A DNA stretch of 64,000 bases from positions 68,031,666 through 68,095,665 of the forward strand of contig OY288251.1 in assembly GCA_958450325.1 (NCBI GenBank), read 5' to 3'. The position numbers and the translations under genes are program-made. Below the pieces are notes generated by a model. That model was given only the letters and a program-made list of their open reading frames with translations. It searched no databases and had not been told where the DNA came from. Below are positions 47,073-61,000 of the stretch, piece after piece (within the stretch, counting starts at the first letter, position 1; each line of letters starts with the position of its first letter). The DNA is from Agrostemma githago (Eukaryota > Streptophyta > Magnoliopsida > Caryophyllales > Caryophyllaceae).

Positions 47073-48769
47073 TTACTGAGTCAGTCCGACTCCTTGATCC
47101 ACTGTCACATACACGCTCGTTGGTGCCACTAAATTCGACTCAATTACTACCTTATTGTTCGACACATTCCTCAAAGCGTAACTAGGAAAAGCAGTACCAC
47201 CCGTATTAAACGTGTAATGAACGTGTTTGATGAGGTTAGGAAAAAGAAGAACCCCATTGAAATCAGCCGTCCAAGATGTCGCATTCCCTTTCACTTCTGC
47301 TCGAGCGACGGTCGATTTCATCTTCATCCCATTTGCAATGTTTCTGTCCACCAAAACTTGATCCACTTCCCCGAAAGCCCCGTCCAATTGCACAATATCA
47401 ACCCCCGTTCCAGACCCCGAGAATGTGTTATCCACGATATTCACTCCGTTCACAATACCCTTTATCGATTTCAGTGAAATGAACGCGTCCCCCAGGAAAA
47501 AGTTGTTGGAAATGATGAGCTGAGACGGATCTTCGGCCACAATCCCCGTGTAATCCAAGTACGAATTCACAATCCTCGTCTGGGTCAACCCCGGCAGCTT
47601 CAAATAGATCCCGGTCCCTCCGAAGCCATAGGCTTTGTTATAGCAATGCACCCCCGAAAGAAGGTTAGCCTGACCCGACACCAAAACCCCGGTTTTAGCT
47701 GAAAAAATCATGACATCAGTAACAACATTGTCGTTCCCATTCAGGATGATTCCTGTCCCACTGAAGTTCCTTTCCCCTGGATCATTCCCCGCGGTTATAT
47801 GCTGCCCTATGAACGAGCTTCTAATCACGGTCTCATGCCCGCTTTGGACGTGGATACCCTCGCTCATGAAATGGGTGATATAGCAGCTGTCTATGCCAAT
47901 TCGAAGGGAGTTTATGACCGCGATTCCACCTCCTCTGAAGTTGCAGTCCAGCATTAGGTCCCTGAATGTTATGTACTCAAAGTTGTAGGATGTTGGGGCG
48001 AGGTTTTGGTCATCTGGAGTCGTTTTCTCATTGGTTTGAGAAGGCGAGGGTGGTGAAAGTTCGATGAGGTAACGGGTTGTGTCGAAACTGTCTGATGCTT
48101 TTAGTGTTCCTCCATGTATCTGTTTCAGAACAGATTACAAAGTACAAACAGACAGAGATTATTGACTCGGTGTTGTGTGAATACATGAAGAAATGTGTGC
48201 GAACGTACCAAGATATTGCCAAGGTGTGGCTTAGAAAACTGAAGGGGACGAGAAATTAAGTAAGTACCACCATCGAGATTAATCTCTAACCCTCCAAGGT
48301 TGCTGATCCCCATCATTAAATACTCCTTGTTGTCGTCGCTGTTTACGCTGTTGCCAACATCAGAAAATACTCTTAGCAGTGCATCTGTACTGTCATTTTT
48401 TCCAGTCGGGTCTGCTCCGTATGAGGTTACATGATACACCCTTCCACTTCTGATTGCCTCCTGCATTCATTTCATGTTCATCGTCTATGCAAATTTGACT
48501 ACAATTCAAGGGAAAAAGTACTAAATGAATTGAATACGCACAGTCGTGGGAGGGGGAGGGGCAATAGGTTGGTTGGAGGCGGCGTCCATTTTCTTCAAAG
48601 GTTGATCAGCTACGACGTATTGTTCATTGAAGAAATGGCCTCGAATGGAGCTGCCAAAGGAAGTATCGCCATGAACCTCGATAACCAAGAGATGACCCAT
48701 CAGCTCTACGATTATCAGAATGTTGACAAATAGAAGAAGTGCTCTTGTCACCATTGCTGAAATCTTCAT
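47073..48769 (-). CDS. QRT3-like polygalacturonase (pectin lyase-like beta-helix)
   Basis: Three exons, 48542-48769, 48209-48460 and 47073-48119, sum to 1527 nt (508 aa) with all junctions in phase 0. The N-terminus (MKISAMVTRALLLFVNILIIVE) is a signal peptide or signal anchor, implying secretion to the apoplast. Exon 2 opens the catalytic domain with YHVTSYGADPTGKNDSTDAL and LGGLEINLDGGTYLISRPL. Exon 3 supplies repetitive parallel beta-helix strands (GTGIILNGNDNVVTDV, GGTGIYLKLPG). The family includes Arabidopsis QRT3, which degrades pollen mother-cell pectin during tetrad separation. Whether this copy has that role is unknown, and membership of the QRT3 clade rather than another GH28-like group is by overall resemblance. 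Confidence 0.88.
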
Positions 48770-48899
48770 TTGAATGAAGGATGTACTGTTTTCTCAGTTT
48801 TTAGTGCATGTTTTTTGTTTAGATGATGTATGTTGTAGCTCAAACACTGAAAGAGAGAGATAAAGAGAACAAGTTAAAAGAAGGGGATTGTTAATGTAG

Positions 48900-48906
48900 T
48901 TATATA
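48900..48906 (-). promoter_or_regulatory. TATA box of the QRT3-like gene
   Basis: On the coding strand the sequence reads TCTCTATATAACTAC about 130 bp upstream of the ATG. The spacing suits a TATA box with a leader of roughly 100 nt rich in CT repeats. Confidence 0.5.
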
Positions 48907-48999
48907 GAGAGAAATGGATGGAGAAGTCATGGAAAGAGAAGGGGCTAACTAAATGGAAAGAATTAATGCAAAGAAAAATGGGATTCTCTAGTTTTTTGG

Positions 49000-49647
49000 A
49001 CTTGTTTTCCTACTGCTCATACATTAAACACCTCTGATCTCTCACTTGGTGGTTTACCTGTTTTTAATGCCATTAAATAACCCTTTATGTGAGTCCCCAC
49101 ACTCCCCCATCTATTACTCAATACTCATATCTCACACTCCGACTAGGTAGCTAACAATTCCCCAAACCACACCAAGGATTTGAGAAAGGATGAATTGTAT
49201 TAATGATGAGTTAAGAGTATTTATATTACAATCATTATAAGAGAGGAAGCTAATCAGCATGATTACAAAGTATCATTTATACAAGTAAGCAATCGTAAAT
49301 TATGAACAAGCATTAATAGTGTTAGGATAGAACAGAATCAATTATAATAATTAGTGATAGGTTGTCAAGTATACGAGATTACGAGGAGATCAATTGTGTT
49401 GATCTTGATCTTGTGAGATAAGGTTATTATCTTCAATACATGCTCATGGGGGAGTTTGAGTAATATGGAATAAAGGCAGTCGAAAACATATACTATAAAA
49501 TAGTCTTTTCACAAAGAACCCGTGTAAGAAAGAGCGAGCTAGATTTGAACACACAAAAAATAACTGTATTTGGGACCTGGAGATCGGACCAGTATAATAT
49601 GTCAGACATAAACTCGTCTCATAGGGGAAGAATGTAAATCTCTTCAT
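49000..49647. other. Intergenic, possible solo LTR
   Basis: Between about 49160 and 49440 the reverse strand resembles a copia LTR: 'tcatcattaatacaattcat', 'taatataaatactctta' and a TG..CA-like outline. Neither a convincing LTR boundary nor a 5-bp duplication was found. It lies next to the gag-like gene, but the two do not form a recognisable retrotransposon. Confidence 0.3.
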
Positions 49648-51324
49648 TCAAAGTCCTTTTCCTTGTGCCACTGTATCTAGCTGATCAGCTGGATAGAATC
49701 TGCGCCGCAAAGCCTCCTTGAACTGAACCCATCCAAAGCCGGGTTGAGCTGAAAGAGCATCTTTCACCACGACCCACCAGTTGTCTGCATTTCCTTTCAG
49801 ATAATAGGTGGCGATGTCAACTCGCTGATCCTCAGGGCATTGTGTTGCCTCAAACCGTTTCTCAATCTCTCCAACCCATCCATCTACGACTACAGCATCA
49901 TACACACCCTCATATGTAGGTGGGTGGTGACGGTTAAACCAGTAGAAGACGCTGCGCAACTCTTTCCTATGGTACCTGTTCATCTGCTGGGCCGCGGTCA
50001 GTAGTAAAGCCTTGAGTTGATGATCAACACAATCCATGAATTCTGCATTTTCTTCTCCGTTTCTAACCGTGCTAGCTCCAGAATTCAAACTCTGTGAACA
50101 TTGTCCGACCTTGCGAGCATTTCCCCTTATTCTCTTTGCAGATGTCTTCGTTACATCAGATGTAGTGTCATCATAAGCCCTCTTCACCCCTCTAATTCTT
50201 GCAGCCACCTCAGCCTCGTTGGCCTTAACCAGCTCATACGAGCGTACGGCTCTTTCATACGACTCCTGGTAGGTTTTTGAGGGAGTACTCACCAAAAGAC
50301 ACCCAACCTTAGGATTCAAGCTCACTACAAATCTGAAAACCCGAAGACATTCGTTAGGGTCTGGACACGGCTCAAATCGAGCCAGCTCTTCAAACTTAGT
50401 AGCGTACTCTTGGACCGTCATGCTCCCTTGCTTCAGATTCAGAAACTCCTCTTCCTTCAGCCGGCGCAGCTCAGACGGATAAAAGTTCAACATCAACCTC
50501 TGCTTGAATTCAACCCACCCGAATCCTGGTTCAACTAAAACAAAATCCCTTACCCCGAGCCAGAGCCAATACATGGTGTCGGCTCGTCCCTCTAAATAAA
50601 AGGAAGCAATGTAGACCATCTGGTCCTGAGGACATCGTGTAGCGATGAAAAGTTTTTCCATCTCTCGAATCCAACTATCTACCAAGACAGGAGCAGATGT
50701 ATCCGAGTATGTAGGAGGTTGGTGAGTATGAAACAGCTGGTGGAAGGTTTTGTAGTCTTCTGTCGTCCCAAGGTCGTCGTTGATGTCCCCGATCATGCTC
50801 CACAGGGTGAACCCAACTCGACGAGCAAGCGATTCATCCACCTCTCCAGCTTTTCCGTCTACATTTCTAGCCATCTGCATACACAAACCCTTATTAAAAA
50901 AATCCTGCCTACATATTTGCACTTACATAAGCTTCATCAACTCAACTCATTACCAAACAACACACCTCATCACGTAGCTCACGAACAAGCGATTCATCCA
51001 ACTCTGCAGCTTTTCCAACTACGTTTCTAGCCAACTGCACACACAAAATAAACATGTATAGATGATCGGTGGTGGTTAAGAACTTGGTCCGCCACAAGTC
51101 TACAGTTGCATCTCACCATAATCAAATACCCACAAATTTTGTATATATACTAAACGAGAAACCACTATTAAAAAAATCACTGAAGAAGAATATAACACGT
51201 GGCAATCTCTTATTAAAAAAATTCCCGCCTACATACTCAAGTCATGACTCATGAAGAAAGAACAGACCTCACGAGGAAGCGATTCATCCACGTCTTCAGC
51301 TTTACCGTCTACGTTTCTAGCCAT
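49648..51324 (-). CDS. Gag-only retroelement-derived protein with two gag domains
   Basis: A three-exon model, 51268-51324, 50966-51034 and 49648-50874, sums to 1353 nt (450 aa), all in phase 0. The three exons begin with homologous modules MARNVDGKAEDVDESL, LARNVVGKAAELDESL and MARNVDGKAGEVDESL, so a small exon has been triplicated. The long exon contains two gag-type domains: PPTYSDTSAPVLVDSWIREM..GFGWVEFKQRL..FYPSEL and PPTYEGVYDAVVVDGWVGEI..GFGWVQFKEAL..FYPADQL. They resemble the Ty3/gypsy Retrotrans_gag capsid region. A basic linker between them carries KRIRGNARK. No zinc knuckle, protease, reverse transcriptase or integrase is visible nearby. It may be a domesticated gag gene or a decayed element; the first exon also has an acceptor-like CAG before its ATG, so an upstream exon may exist. 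Confidence 0.6.
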
Positions 51325-53685
51325 CTGCGCGCATACACAAAATAAACTACTACTCCTTAGATGATACAGTACAGTAACACAAATCTTTTAGTACTAAATG
51401 AGAAACCACTGAAGATCGAATATATGACAGTGACATATATCAATCTGATCTCTTATTTTAAAAAATTAAGAAAGAACACATACAGTCATACACCGTACCC
51501 TCGGTACAGTTACCCCTACATTTAATACCAAACTACATACAAAACGTTAACTGAAATTGAATTTTAATGTACATACATACATACATACATCAAATTTGAC
51601 GATACATATATTTCTATCAATGTACTATACAAAAATGACATGGTACTATTGACATTTCTATATACTGCTCCATCTGTCATTAAAATACTCCTCACAAATA
51701 ACAATGAAATGGGGCAAAAGATTATGAACGGAGGGAGTAAATTGGAGAACGACAACAAGAATAATAACCAAATCATCAATAGTACGTAGTAATTTAGAGT
51801 CGGGAAACAATGACATGATCCGAAAACACGACACAACCGGGTTGAGTGGTTGACGCAAGGTTTGATGACACGAAAGCTAATTGGTGAGGTTCGGTTTGAG
51901 GGTTTGTGACACGTTTACGACATGACTACCCCTATCGGTTTGCGAGGTCTACAAGCATTCACAAATAACATCATGCATGCAGTAAAACAAATTAAAGATA
52001 CAGACAGAGATTTGATTATTAGTTACTACTCCGTATTTGGTAATTAAGTAAGTGGATCGTAATTAGGGCTTAAGTAACTATTTGGACTTACCTATTGTAC
52101 TGCGTGCTGATAGTGATGGAGACGCCCTTTCTTTCAAATTTTAGTTATCTACTGTAGGATGGAATCATGGAAGCTACAATTGATTTACGAGTATAAGATT
52201 ATGAAAATATTGGAGATCAGAATGAATCCAGCTAGATAGGTTTCTCCCAACATTTTCTATAACACCAGTAGCGTTTCTTCATCATTAAATCATGATTATC
52301 TAGTGTTTGCTCCCTTCCTTTCCAACGGAAATAGTTACAATTAACATAAAAGAGTAATACAAATATAAAGAACATACGCTTGTTATAAAAATAGGTACAA
52401 AACAAAATTGTCATTTAAGGGTACGAATATGACATAGAGTGGTACTGAAGAGTGGTCTCTCAATAAGTCTTTTGATACATTGATTTTACTAAACAATACG
52501 AGTAATATTTATGATTATTCAATTCATTTGTTCAATCAATTACTACACGTAATTAAGAATCAATATTATGACTCAATTTAGTTTAGGCCAGTCAATTTCA
52601 GTCCAAAAGAACAGGACCGTAGTGATCTGTGATCTGTGACCCGTTTGAATAATTGGTTCATAGGAACATGTTACGCACCCAACATCGAGTGAGTTATGAC
52701 TTAGATAATGGGACACATTTAGTTAGCCATTTAGGTAATTGGTTTGACAAAAACACGGACATAAAATTCAATTGGGTTGGATTAGGGTGTAGGTCTTTGA
52801 CTGAATGGTAAGAACTAGGAAGTAATATAGAAGTCGAAAAGATTTCAAGTGGTTCATAAGTAGATGCATGCAGTACTTTGAACACAAGAGTACAGGACTC
52901 TCCACTTTTGCCAACTGAAGATGGGATGGGGCGGGGATCGGCGCATGGCAGGCGTTGGGGAACACAAGGGTGGTGGCAGGGGATCTTCATTCCGTTGTTT
53001 TTTTTCCCTCTCATATTGAATGAAGGGCAGAAATGCAGAGGGAAAATACGAAATATAGAGATTTCTTGTATAACTTAACACCCAAAATTTTATCACCTTT
53101 GACAGCAACCGGGCATAATTTACTGATACTCCGTATTAGATTAAGACCAATAATGTGTTGGCGAAGATCAAAAGAGAGAACCAGTACCATAGTACATTTG
53201 GCTTTTATAAGCCAGAGGATGGCTAATGCGTAAATTTTGTTCCAAACAGAACCTTTCCTGCGTGAGGCGTGAGCCATACCCCGTTTTGCGGGAAACACAG
53301 CCCAACACACTACATGATGCCCGATAAGCTCAAGGATGAATGACAAGACAAAATAAATCTCGCGAAGGACGTTACAGCTAATATACAGTCCTGGCATGAA
53401 GCAAAGAAAAAGATAACAACATACAAGCAAGAGATTTTCTTTAAGATCTCACTGATAAATTTATCCAGAAATACGAGGTATTTGTGCATTACCAAAACTG
53501 AACAACATCTATGACTAGGACAACGGCCCCCCAACTTCCAAAATCAACCACCTGGAAAGTTTCAACTCTCCGACAAGAAACCCTAATCCTACTCCCCAAA
53601 ACCACCTCCATCTTTTGTAGATAATCACGTCAAGCGGCACAGCAAGCTGAGAACGGTGGGAGATAATGGTTAAACACACTATGCT
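51325..53685. other. Gene-free stretch between gag-like gene and PRP39
   Basis: Contains Helitron-like words near 51380-51460 ('gagaaaccactgaag'), a (CATA)n run at about 51569-51590 and a short Stowaway at 51665-51737. The last ~300 bp before 53686 are the likely PRP39 3' UTR. Overlapping reading frames at 52690-53430 have no recognisable domain. Confidence 0.4.
51665..51737. mobile_element. Short Stowaway MITE
   Basis: 73 bp. CTGCTCCATCTGTCATTAAA on the left and GAACGGAGGGAG on the right are flanked by TA (51663-51664, 51738-51739). The left terminus has diverged. Confidence 0.6.
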
Positions 53686-55021
53686 TTAATAGTAATTACC
53701 ATAATAACCTTGTGGGGCAGCTGCAGGGGGTTGCTGTACTGTTGGAGGCGCAGGTGCTGCAGCGGGGGCAACATACGTTTGTTGGGGGTACACCTGTGAA
53801 CAAAAAAAAAAAAGAAACATAAATGTCGGAAAAGATCTATTTTTTTAACATTTGTTTGATGCACGGTGTCCAATTGCATGTAAAAAAGATGATCCTTCTA
53901 TATACCATCAGCTACTTATCAATCGAAGCAATAAACATTCTCTGGGTTGTATTCTTCTGGCAAAAAGTTCCCTCGGACTACATATGACAGCCAGACGTGT
54001 ATTATGTGACCTGGAGTATGGGTCACCAGTCACAATGATCTATCTTATCAGCCAGACACTTTACTTTTAAGGCCAAACTCGCATCTGAAGCAACATGCAA
54101 ACACTCAAGGATAAGAGCATGGCCGCATGGACTCTGTACCCGACACTCACAGACCATGAGTGTCGTAAACTGAAAGGGAGGCTTGCATGAGCATAGAGTC
54201 CGTAAACTGAAAACTTTTATGAGATGTCATTGTCTTAATAATGGACATGAGCATGAGTTGTACACAGATATCAATTTTAATTTTTAAGCTCAAATACCAA
54301 AAACGAGACGATTCAAACTTTAAAAGCTTTTTTTTAAAATGATACATCTACAATTCTACAGGTTGTAGTTTTAAGAGGCGAAAAGAAGACGGAAGTTGAG
54401 AGGTTGAGAATTAAGATGGAAATATGCCACACTATACTTCATTCCAGTCTGTTTTCTATCAGAAATTCCAAAATATCAGACAATTAAATGGAAGATGGGT
54501 TACAGAGTATGTAGTCATGTACATGACCTTTGTCATATTCACCTTGAGCAATGATCCTAAAGTAAACACTGCAAACTACTAAAATTCAACTAGTAACCCA
54601 TATATGATAGGAGGCATAAGTATACTGAAAGGATACTACAAGTGGTAGAGGACTTTTGGCTGCAACATATGTTGACGGGGGCAAAAAAATTGATGGAATT
54701 CAAACACATAAGAAAACGTTTTCAAAAGAACAGCGACCAAAAGAACAAGAAAAAAACTGGCTTTGAGTTCTGATTTTAACCTTGTGATTATGCACAATTT
54801 AAAAAAAAAACACATCCTACAACTACAAACCTGTGCTGGATACGTTGTAGGGTAGGCCCCATAAGCAGCCGCTGGAGGCACTGATGCAGCCACCTGCTGA
54901 GGAGCATAGTTGTTTCCATAGTATCCGGCATACGCGGTCTGACAGATAGTTATAAACGTATTATTCATTATGCATAGATAGCAGTCGACTTACAGTAGTA
55001 GTAGTGGTAGTAGTGGTAGTA

Positions 55022-55063
<42 letters not shown>

Positions 55064-58000
55064 TAAATGAAGACATACCTGTTGTGGATAGGTTGGGTTA
55101 TATGGTTGTGCTTGGGCCTGGGTGGCTTGCGGCCAAGGTTGAGGCTGGGCACCATAGCCAGCTGGCCATTGATTTTGAGTTGCCGGATAAGCTGCCCCAC
55201 CGGGCGTGGCAGTTGACGGAATTTCTGTGTAGGATTTTGCATGCTTTGCTTTGTCTGGAGATAAGAAGTCATCAGCATGACGCTTTCTTGATTCCGATAA
55301 GCTCCTGTGGCGTGAAAACAACCTAGCATGTCGATCCTTGGCTTTCTTGATGGATTTTATGTCACCAAAAAGGTCAAGAAACTGCAAAAATGATTTTACA
55401 AAAACTAGGTTCAGTTCATTGGACATGTGAAGGGTGCTTGGCGGGTTGAGTTATGTATAGTTAATGAAGCTAGGAACTTTGCTTACAACAGCATTAATAA
55501 TATTATCCCAATGCATCCTCCCGGAAATTGCGGGGTAAGGGGGTGGATATACGCAGACTTGCTCCTATGTTAGCAACACAGAGAAATTCTCTGGATGACA
55601 TAAGATCAAAATTGCCTCGAGAACTGCACAATGACTACTACATAATAGAAAGAAGCCCACTTAGACTAGTTAGCCATTGTGCTTTATTCCATTATCATCC
55701 GGAACCAAAGAATAATCAGTGAGACTCTATGGAGAATGGAAAAAAATCTTAAGCTTATATATTGTCAGAGCTAAATAAATATGAACTTAAGTTCAAAGGG
55801 TATTAACTCCTAACAAAGGAATGTCTTACGAAGTGGATGTACACATCCCCAAACTAGTTAGTTATGCGACACTACTCATATTGAAACGCCGGCACCTTAG
55901 GGCCTTAAGGTATGGCCAAATTAACATTGTACAGAGCTTTCATAAGGAAAAATAATCATGTATGAGTTGATGCTCCATTCATGCATATATGATACCTTTA
56001 GCAGCGAAAGTCAAAAGAAATCCAACAATTTCATCGGTGATCAACATAAATCAATTTATGGCGTCCAAAATGTGACATCTTAAAATCAACTACTCCGTAT
56101 ATATTAAAAAGATGAACCACTGAAAAAGGAGACACGTGTAGCAACCTCATTAAAAAATGTCCGCCTAAAACACTTATGGATTGCATTTGGGCTACAAAAA
56201 AATAAATCTAAAATAGGTCCACTATACAAGTCATTACAATACTCGTAGTAGATTTAATGGGGGGTTTTTAAATAAAAAAATTTTAAGTACATATTTAAAA
56301 TTTATTTTAATATTTCAAGTGACGACTAAATAACTAACATAAACCGGTATGATATTCTAAAATTTATCTGTGCCGCTAATATCTGACCTGTTGTATAAGT
56401 TGTGCATTTGCAAGGGACTTAAACTAGTTTTGTTAAAACAGCTTGCATATCACATGACATATTAAGCAGACTTATTATTTGGAGATTCTACCATTGATGG
56501 CACATATGTTTCCTCTAGCTTTGGCAACGCCAGTAAGTAAACAACAAAAAATGATAATTCTTCAATTCACAACTAGCAGAAAGTAATCAATCACAAATTC
56601 AGAACACCCTGAAGTACTACAGCCAGTGGGAATCTGATTTGCATAGCTAACCAGATTAACAAACCACAATAACGTATGTTGTGTGACAAGGCACCAAGAG
56701 TTCATACTCCGTGTTTAATCATGGTAGCAAATTCTACCTAGTGTTCTAATTTACCGACATAGAGCATAACAAGTATGATTGAACGAAAACTGAGAATCTA
56801 GAAAAGGCCTAACACGCAGAGTCAGTAACAGTAGTGAAGTCCTTTTAACGACAGCATTCACGTCAAATTGACAATTTTAATTAGTTTGCAAATTCATTCG
56901 TTAACACAACTTATCGACAAAGAATTCAGTAAATACCTCCAAATAAATGCTTGACAAGTCCTCTTTTTCTAGCAAGCTTGTAGCATCAGTACTGTCAGCT
57001 ACCGAGCTGAGGTACTTTTCAACCAAAGACTCCAAATAATCGATCTGCTTTGGAAGTGTTTGGATGGATTCTAGATGGATTAAAGCCTGTGTGACAGAAA
57101 AATAGAATGACTCACTTTGTAGGCAACATAAAATTAACACGTCTATCTTTCCAGTCAGTTCTTTTGTTTCTAATATCACAGAATTTACAAGCTATTGTTT
57201 TAAATTCTATTTCGCAGGTCCAGTCTCCCTGAATGTTTTCTCACAAATGCTTTGAAGAACAGGTTACCTCCAAAAGTGGCTTTGAAAGTTGAACATGATC
57301 AATTGCTTGAGTAAGAATATCCCGAGCTTTCTCAGCATTTCCATATGCCTATGAAAATGAGGTTGACAGTGAGCACCTTTCAGCATAATACTACCATGGG
57401 TATACATACCATAGACATTCTAGTGAGAAACAAAGTTATAATCCAACAAAAGCCTAGAATGAATGCCTACTTTCTTGGTCATTATTAACCAACAAACGAA
57501 TCAACTGCAATTTAACAAGAAACTGTAGAAGATATGCAGCATACCAAATATACAAATCGAGAGTACTGAGCAAATAGCATTGGTAATGTTTGTGAATGCT
57601 CTTTCCCTTTCTCGATGGCAATTGCTTGCTCGTATAAAGAAAAGGCTTCCTCCATATTCCCCTGACAAATAACGGGCATGCACTAGTAAGAAGACAAAAG
57701 CACATCGATAATAATGAGTTAAAAAGTTGACACCACGATAACAACTTACCAGCCGCCTTTCCATGTTTGCATGATCAATGATAGCCTCCAAAAGCCCAGG
57801 AGAAATTTCAGTATGCACCAGTTGAAAGGCGGCTCGAGCACCAGGTATGTCACCACGTTGCTCTTTTATCAGAGCAGCAAAAAGATGCATCTCAGGTTGC
57901 CTCTGCGAGAAGATAAGAGAGCAACAAAATAAATGGCACCTTAACCCATAAGCCTTCAGTATCAGGTGAACTAACATTGTCTAGGATTAGAAAAATGGTA

Positions 58001-61000
58001 AGCAAATCAGATCCAATCAAACATAAGTACAAAACAATGCAACATCAAAGATAACCCAATGCATCCAAGGCTCTAGTCTATAGTAGGGTCAAGGGGTTAG
58101 ATATATGCAGCCTTGCCTTGTGTAAGAGATATGTTCACAGATAATAAATAATGAAACCTAAGGCATAAAATTCGTAGGCCAAACAATCCGTCTAAATATA
58201 CAAAGCCAAAATAATTCAGTGATCTGTTTGGCTCTACTATAAAACACTCCACAATGGAAAAAGAGTGAGTCATTGACTCCATAGGTGAAACATAACAATC
58301 AATACAAATTTGTTGAGAATGTGAACCATAGAGCCACTACTATAAAATATGAACACCAGTTTGACATAAATGCTAATCCCACAGCAATATTCTGATATGA
58401 GTATATGACCCTTCTTTGATTAATAGATGTGCTTATTCATAAGATTTTTGCATGGAAATCATTCAACCAACAGTTTTGATATTAACTTTGCATGTGACAT
58501 GTCATCGTGAAAATGGTCGATCAGTTAGGATTAGGAGTTGAGGACTTGGGAATTTGTAAACTCACAGATACTCATCCTTGTGAAAAAACAATATTCCCAA
58601 TTTTGGGCACTAAATACCTAATGCTAAAAATAAGTACCTACCTTTACGAATACTTGTGTAGCACGAGCAAGAGCATTATCCGCAAGGTCAACACTGCCAC
58701 TTCCTTCCATACATTGAATATATCTTCTCCAAAACTCGGGATAGTTAGCACATGCTACAAGACACCTTTCATACAGCTTGACAGTCTGACTCACAAAGAA
58801 TAGCAACTTTATTATAAGAATATCCAAAAGAAATTCAAAACAAAAAAAAAATAGAAAGATAGAATCAAGAGGGAGATGCGCATAAGAGATACTCCATTTG
58901 TGGAAATAGGGAGGCCCCTCATATCAAAGGAGGGACCCTCCTTGCCTGACAGATACATGGTTAGGATAAGAAGATACCTGCATGCATAACATTTGAGTTT
59001 AAAAGAAAAATCACACAACGTGTCATGATTCATGAACCCAGAACATCGACTCACAATGAGGGTTTGAAGTACTTATCCTCAAAGAAACCATATTGAATGC
59101 CCATGCTTTAGTCTCAGTACAATATCCCGTTATAAAAGTTGCTTCATCGGACGGTTTACCCAAAAGAGCATACGGTGCAGCAGAAATTACTTAACTGTAA
59201 GTCAATATATTAAGGAGGACAGCTAAAGATCTAGTAACGTTAAGAATTGACATAAAACAACGGGAAACAAGGCAGATACCTTGTTGAAGTCTTCATTTCT
59301 TTCAATGAAATCCAAATAGTTATGCCAGTTTTCTAGCTCTGCATCATTCAAAGGTCGGACGTGAAAGTATGGCCTTCTGATAGCTGTTTCAAAACTAATG
59401 ATCTTCGAATCAAACTCCTTAGCTTTCTTAAAGATCTCTTCCCTTACTGCGATATATTTCTCCAATTCCTCTGCTTCCGTTGGGCCATCATGTAAAGGTT
59501 TAGAAGATTCTTCTGGTGCATCTGGATGAACCTCTTCGGATGCTTGGCCATCTGCGTTCGAAATGACAGGAGCTTCACCCGCCGTTGCGGCTGCTGTTTC
59601 GTCAGCCACCCTCAGCTGTGCCAAAGGTTGACTTGCAGCTAATTCCTTGAAGCTGCAAAATAACGAAATGAGTCAACTCAATCACATGCATACAAATGAC
59701 ATATGTAGTATGATAGCCAAAGCCTTAAAGTGCATGGAAGACTACCCATTCAACAATTTATGAATCGGACTCCAGTCAACAACCTCAAGTGCCTAGATTG
59801 AGACCAGGTGTCTGATTATGTTTCTAAAATTCACCAACGATACAAGTACGCAGAACGACTGAATACCACGCCAACACTGAACAAAACAAAAATAAAAAGA
59901 AACTAGCCATTGTTTGGTACCGCATAATGAGAACGGATAGAAATCAACAAAAAAAACACAGAGAAAGGATGCATTAAGATATAGACTAGAATTCTCTTCT
60001 TCACTCCCAAAACAAATGGCAGGCTAAGACATTGTACTTCTTTAAAATGTCATTTTTTAAATGACTATCCACAAGCACATCTTTTTAGCAAACAAAATAT
60101 ACCTTCCTTGAGAGAATAGCTGAACCTAAGGGTATAAAATTACCTGATAAAATAGCGATCCAACTGCTGATTTGGGTTCTCCAAGATCCTAGTATAAATC
60201 ATAGCAAGACGTCCCCAATCCTGCTGTGAATACTCGTACTCAATGTACTTGTCCCAAAGAGGGTACGATAGGTAATCTGTTCCAACATAAGCCAATGCCC
60301 GCTCGAACAACCTGCACAGCAAACAAAATGAAACTGCCACATCAGAACTAGAAACTCTGATGATGTCCAAAAGGACAGTCGGAAGTATAACAGATCAAGG
60401 ATAAGGACCAAGAGCAAAGCATGGTAAGACCACTGGACATTTCCAAACTAAAGCTCAAATATACAGTTTTTACCTTCCCAAATAGAGACACTACTTCTGC
60501 GACAGAGCATTCATACAGCTCATCTTTTTTTAGCCCTTCAGCAAACAAAACATTAAGTAGCAATTTGAAAATTTGTTCACCAAAGATTGTCCAAAAAATA
60601 ATAGATTGTGAATTGTGTGGACTAGAAAGTTGAATAGAATCTTATTTGATGAAGGTAGACTATGACAAATTCACAAATCCAACGGGCAACTCATATTGTT
60701 ACAGGTTTGCTCATGAGAACTAGCAATTCTGAAGTGCAACTGTCACTAACTCTTTACCACCACACATGAGAGTTTGCTGTTGAAGACACATCAAAATTCT
60801 AAGTTAAGAGAAAATATAGTACAATAACCGGAATAAAAAAAACAATCACTAATGAACTCATTGTGCAAATGCAAGACATTACCTTCTTATAGTTTCAGAA
60901 TCCCCGTATGTGTTAATAGCAAATGTGCAATAGTGCAACCAGATGTCAACTGAATATGTGACTCCTTGAACTGCTCGTTCATACACCTCCACAACTTTAT

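Noticed and set aside
49160..49440. Solo copia LTR
   Set aside because: The internal resemblance is suggestive, but TG/CA ends and a 5-bp target duplication could not be placed. It is left as a note in the intergenic entry only.
52690..53430. Cluster of overlapping 65-139 codon frames on both strands
   Set aside because: No conserved motif, no consistent splice model and mutually exclusive frames. Treated as chance.
54961..55329. Poly-Thr reading frame (reverse strand)
   Set aside because: Produced by reading the (GTA)n intron microsatellite out of the PRP39 frame.
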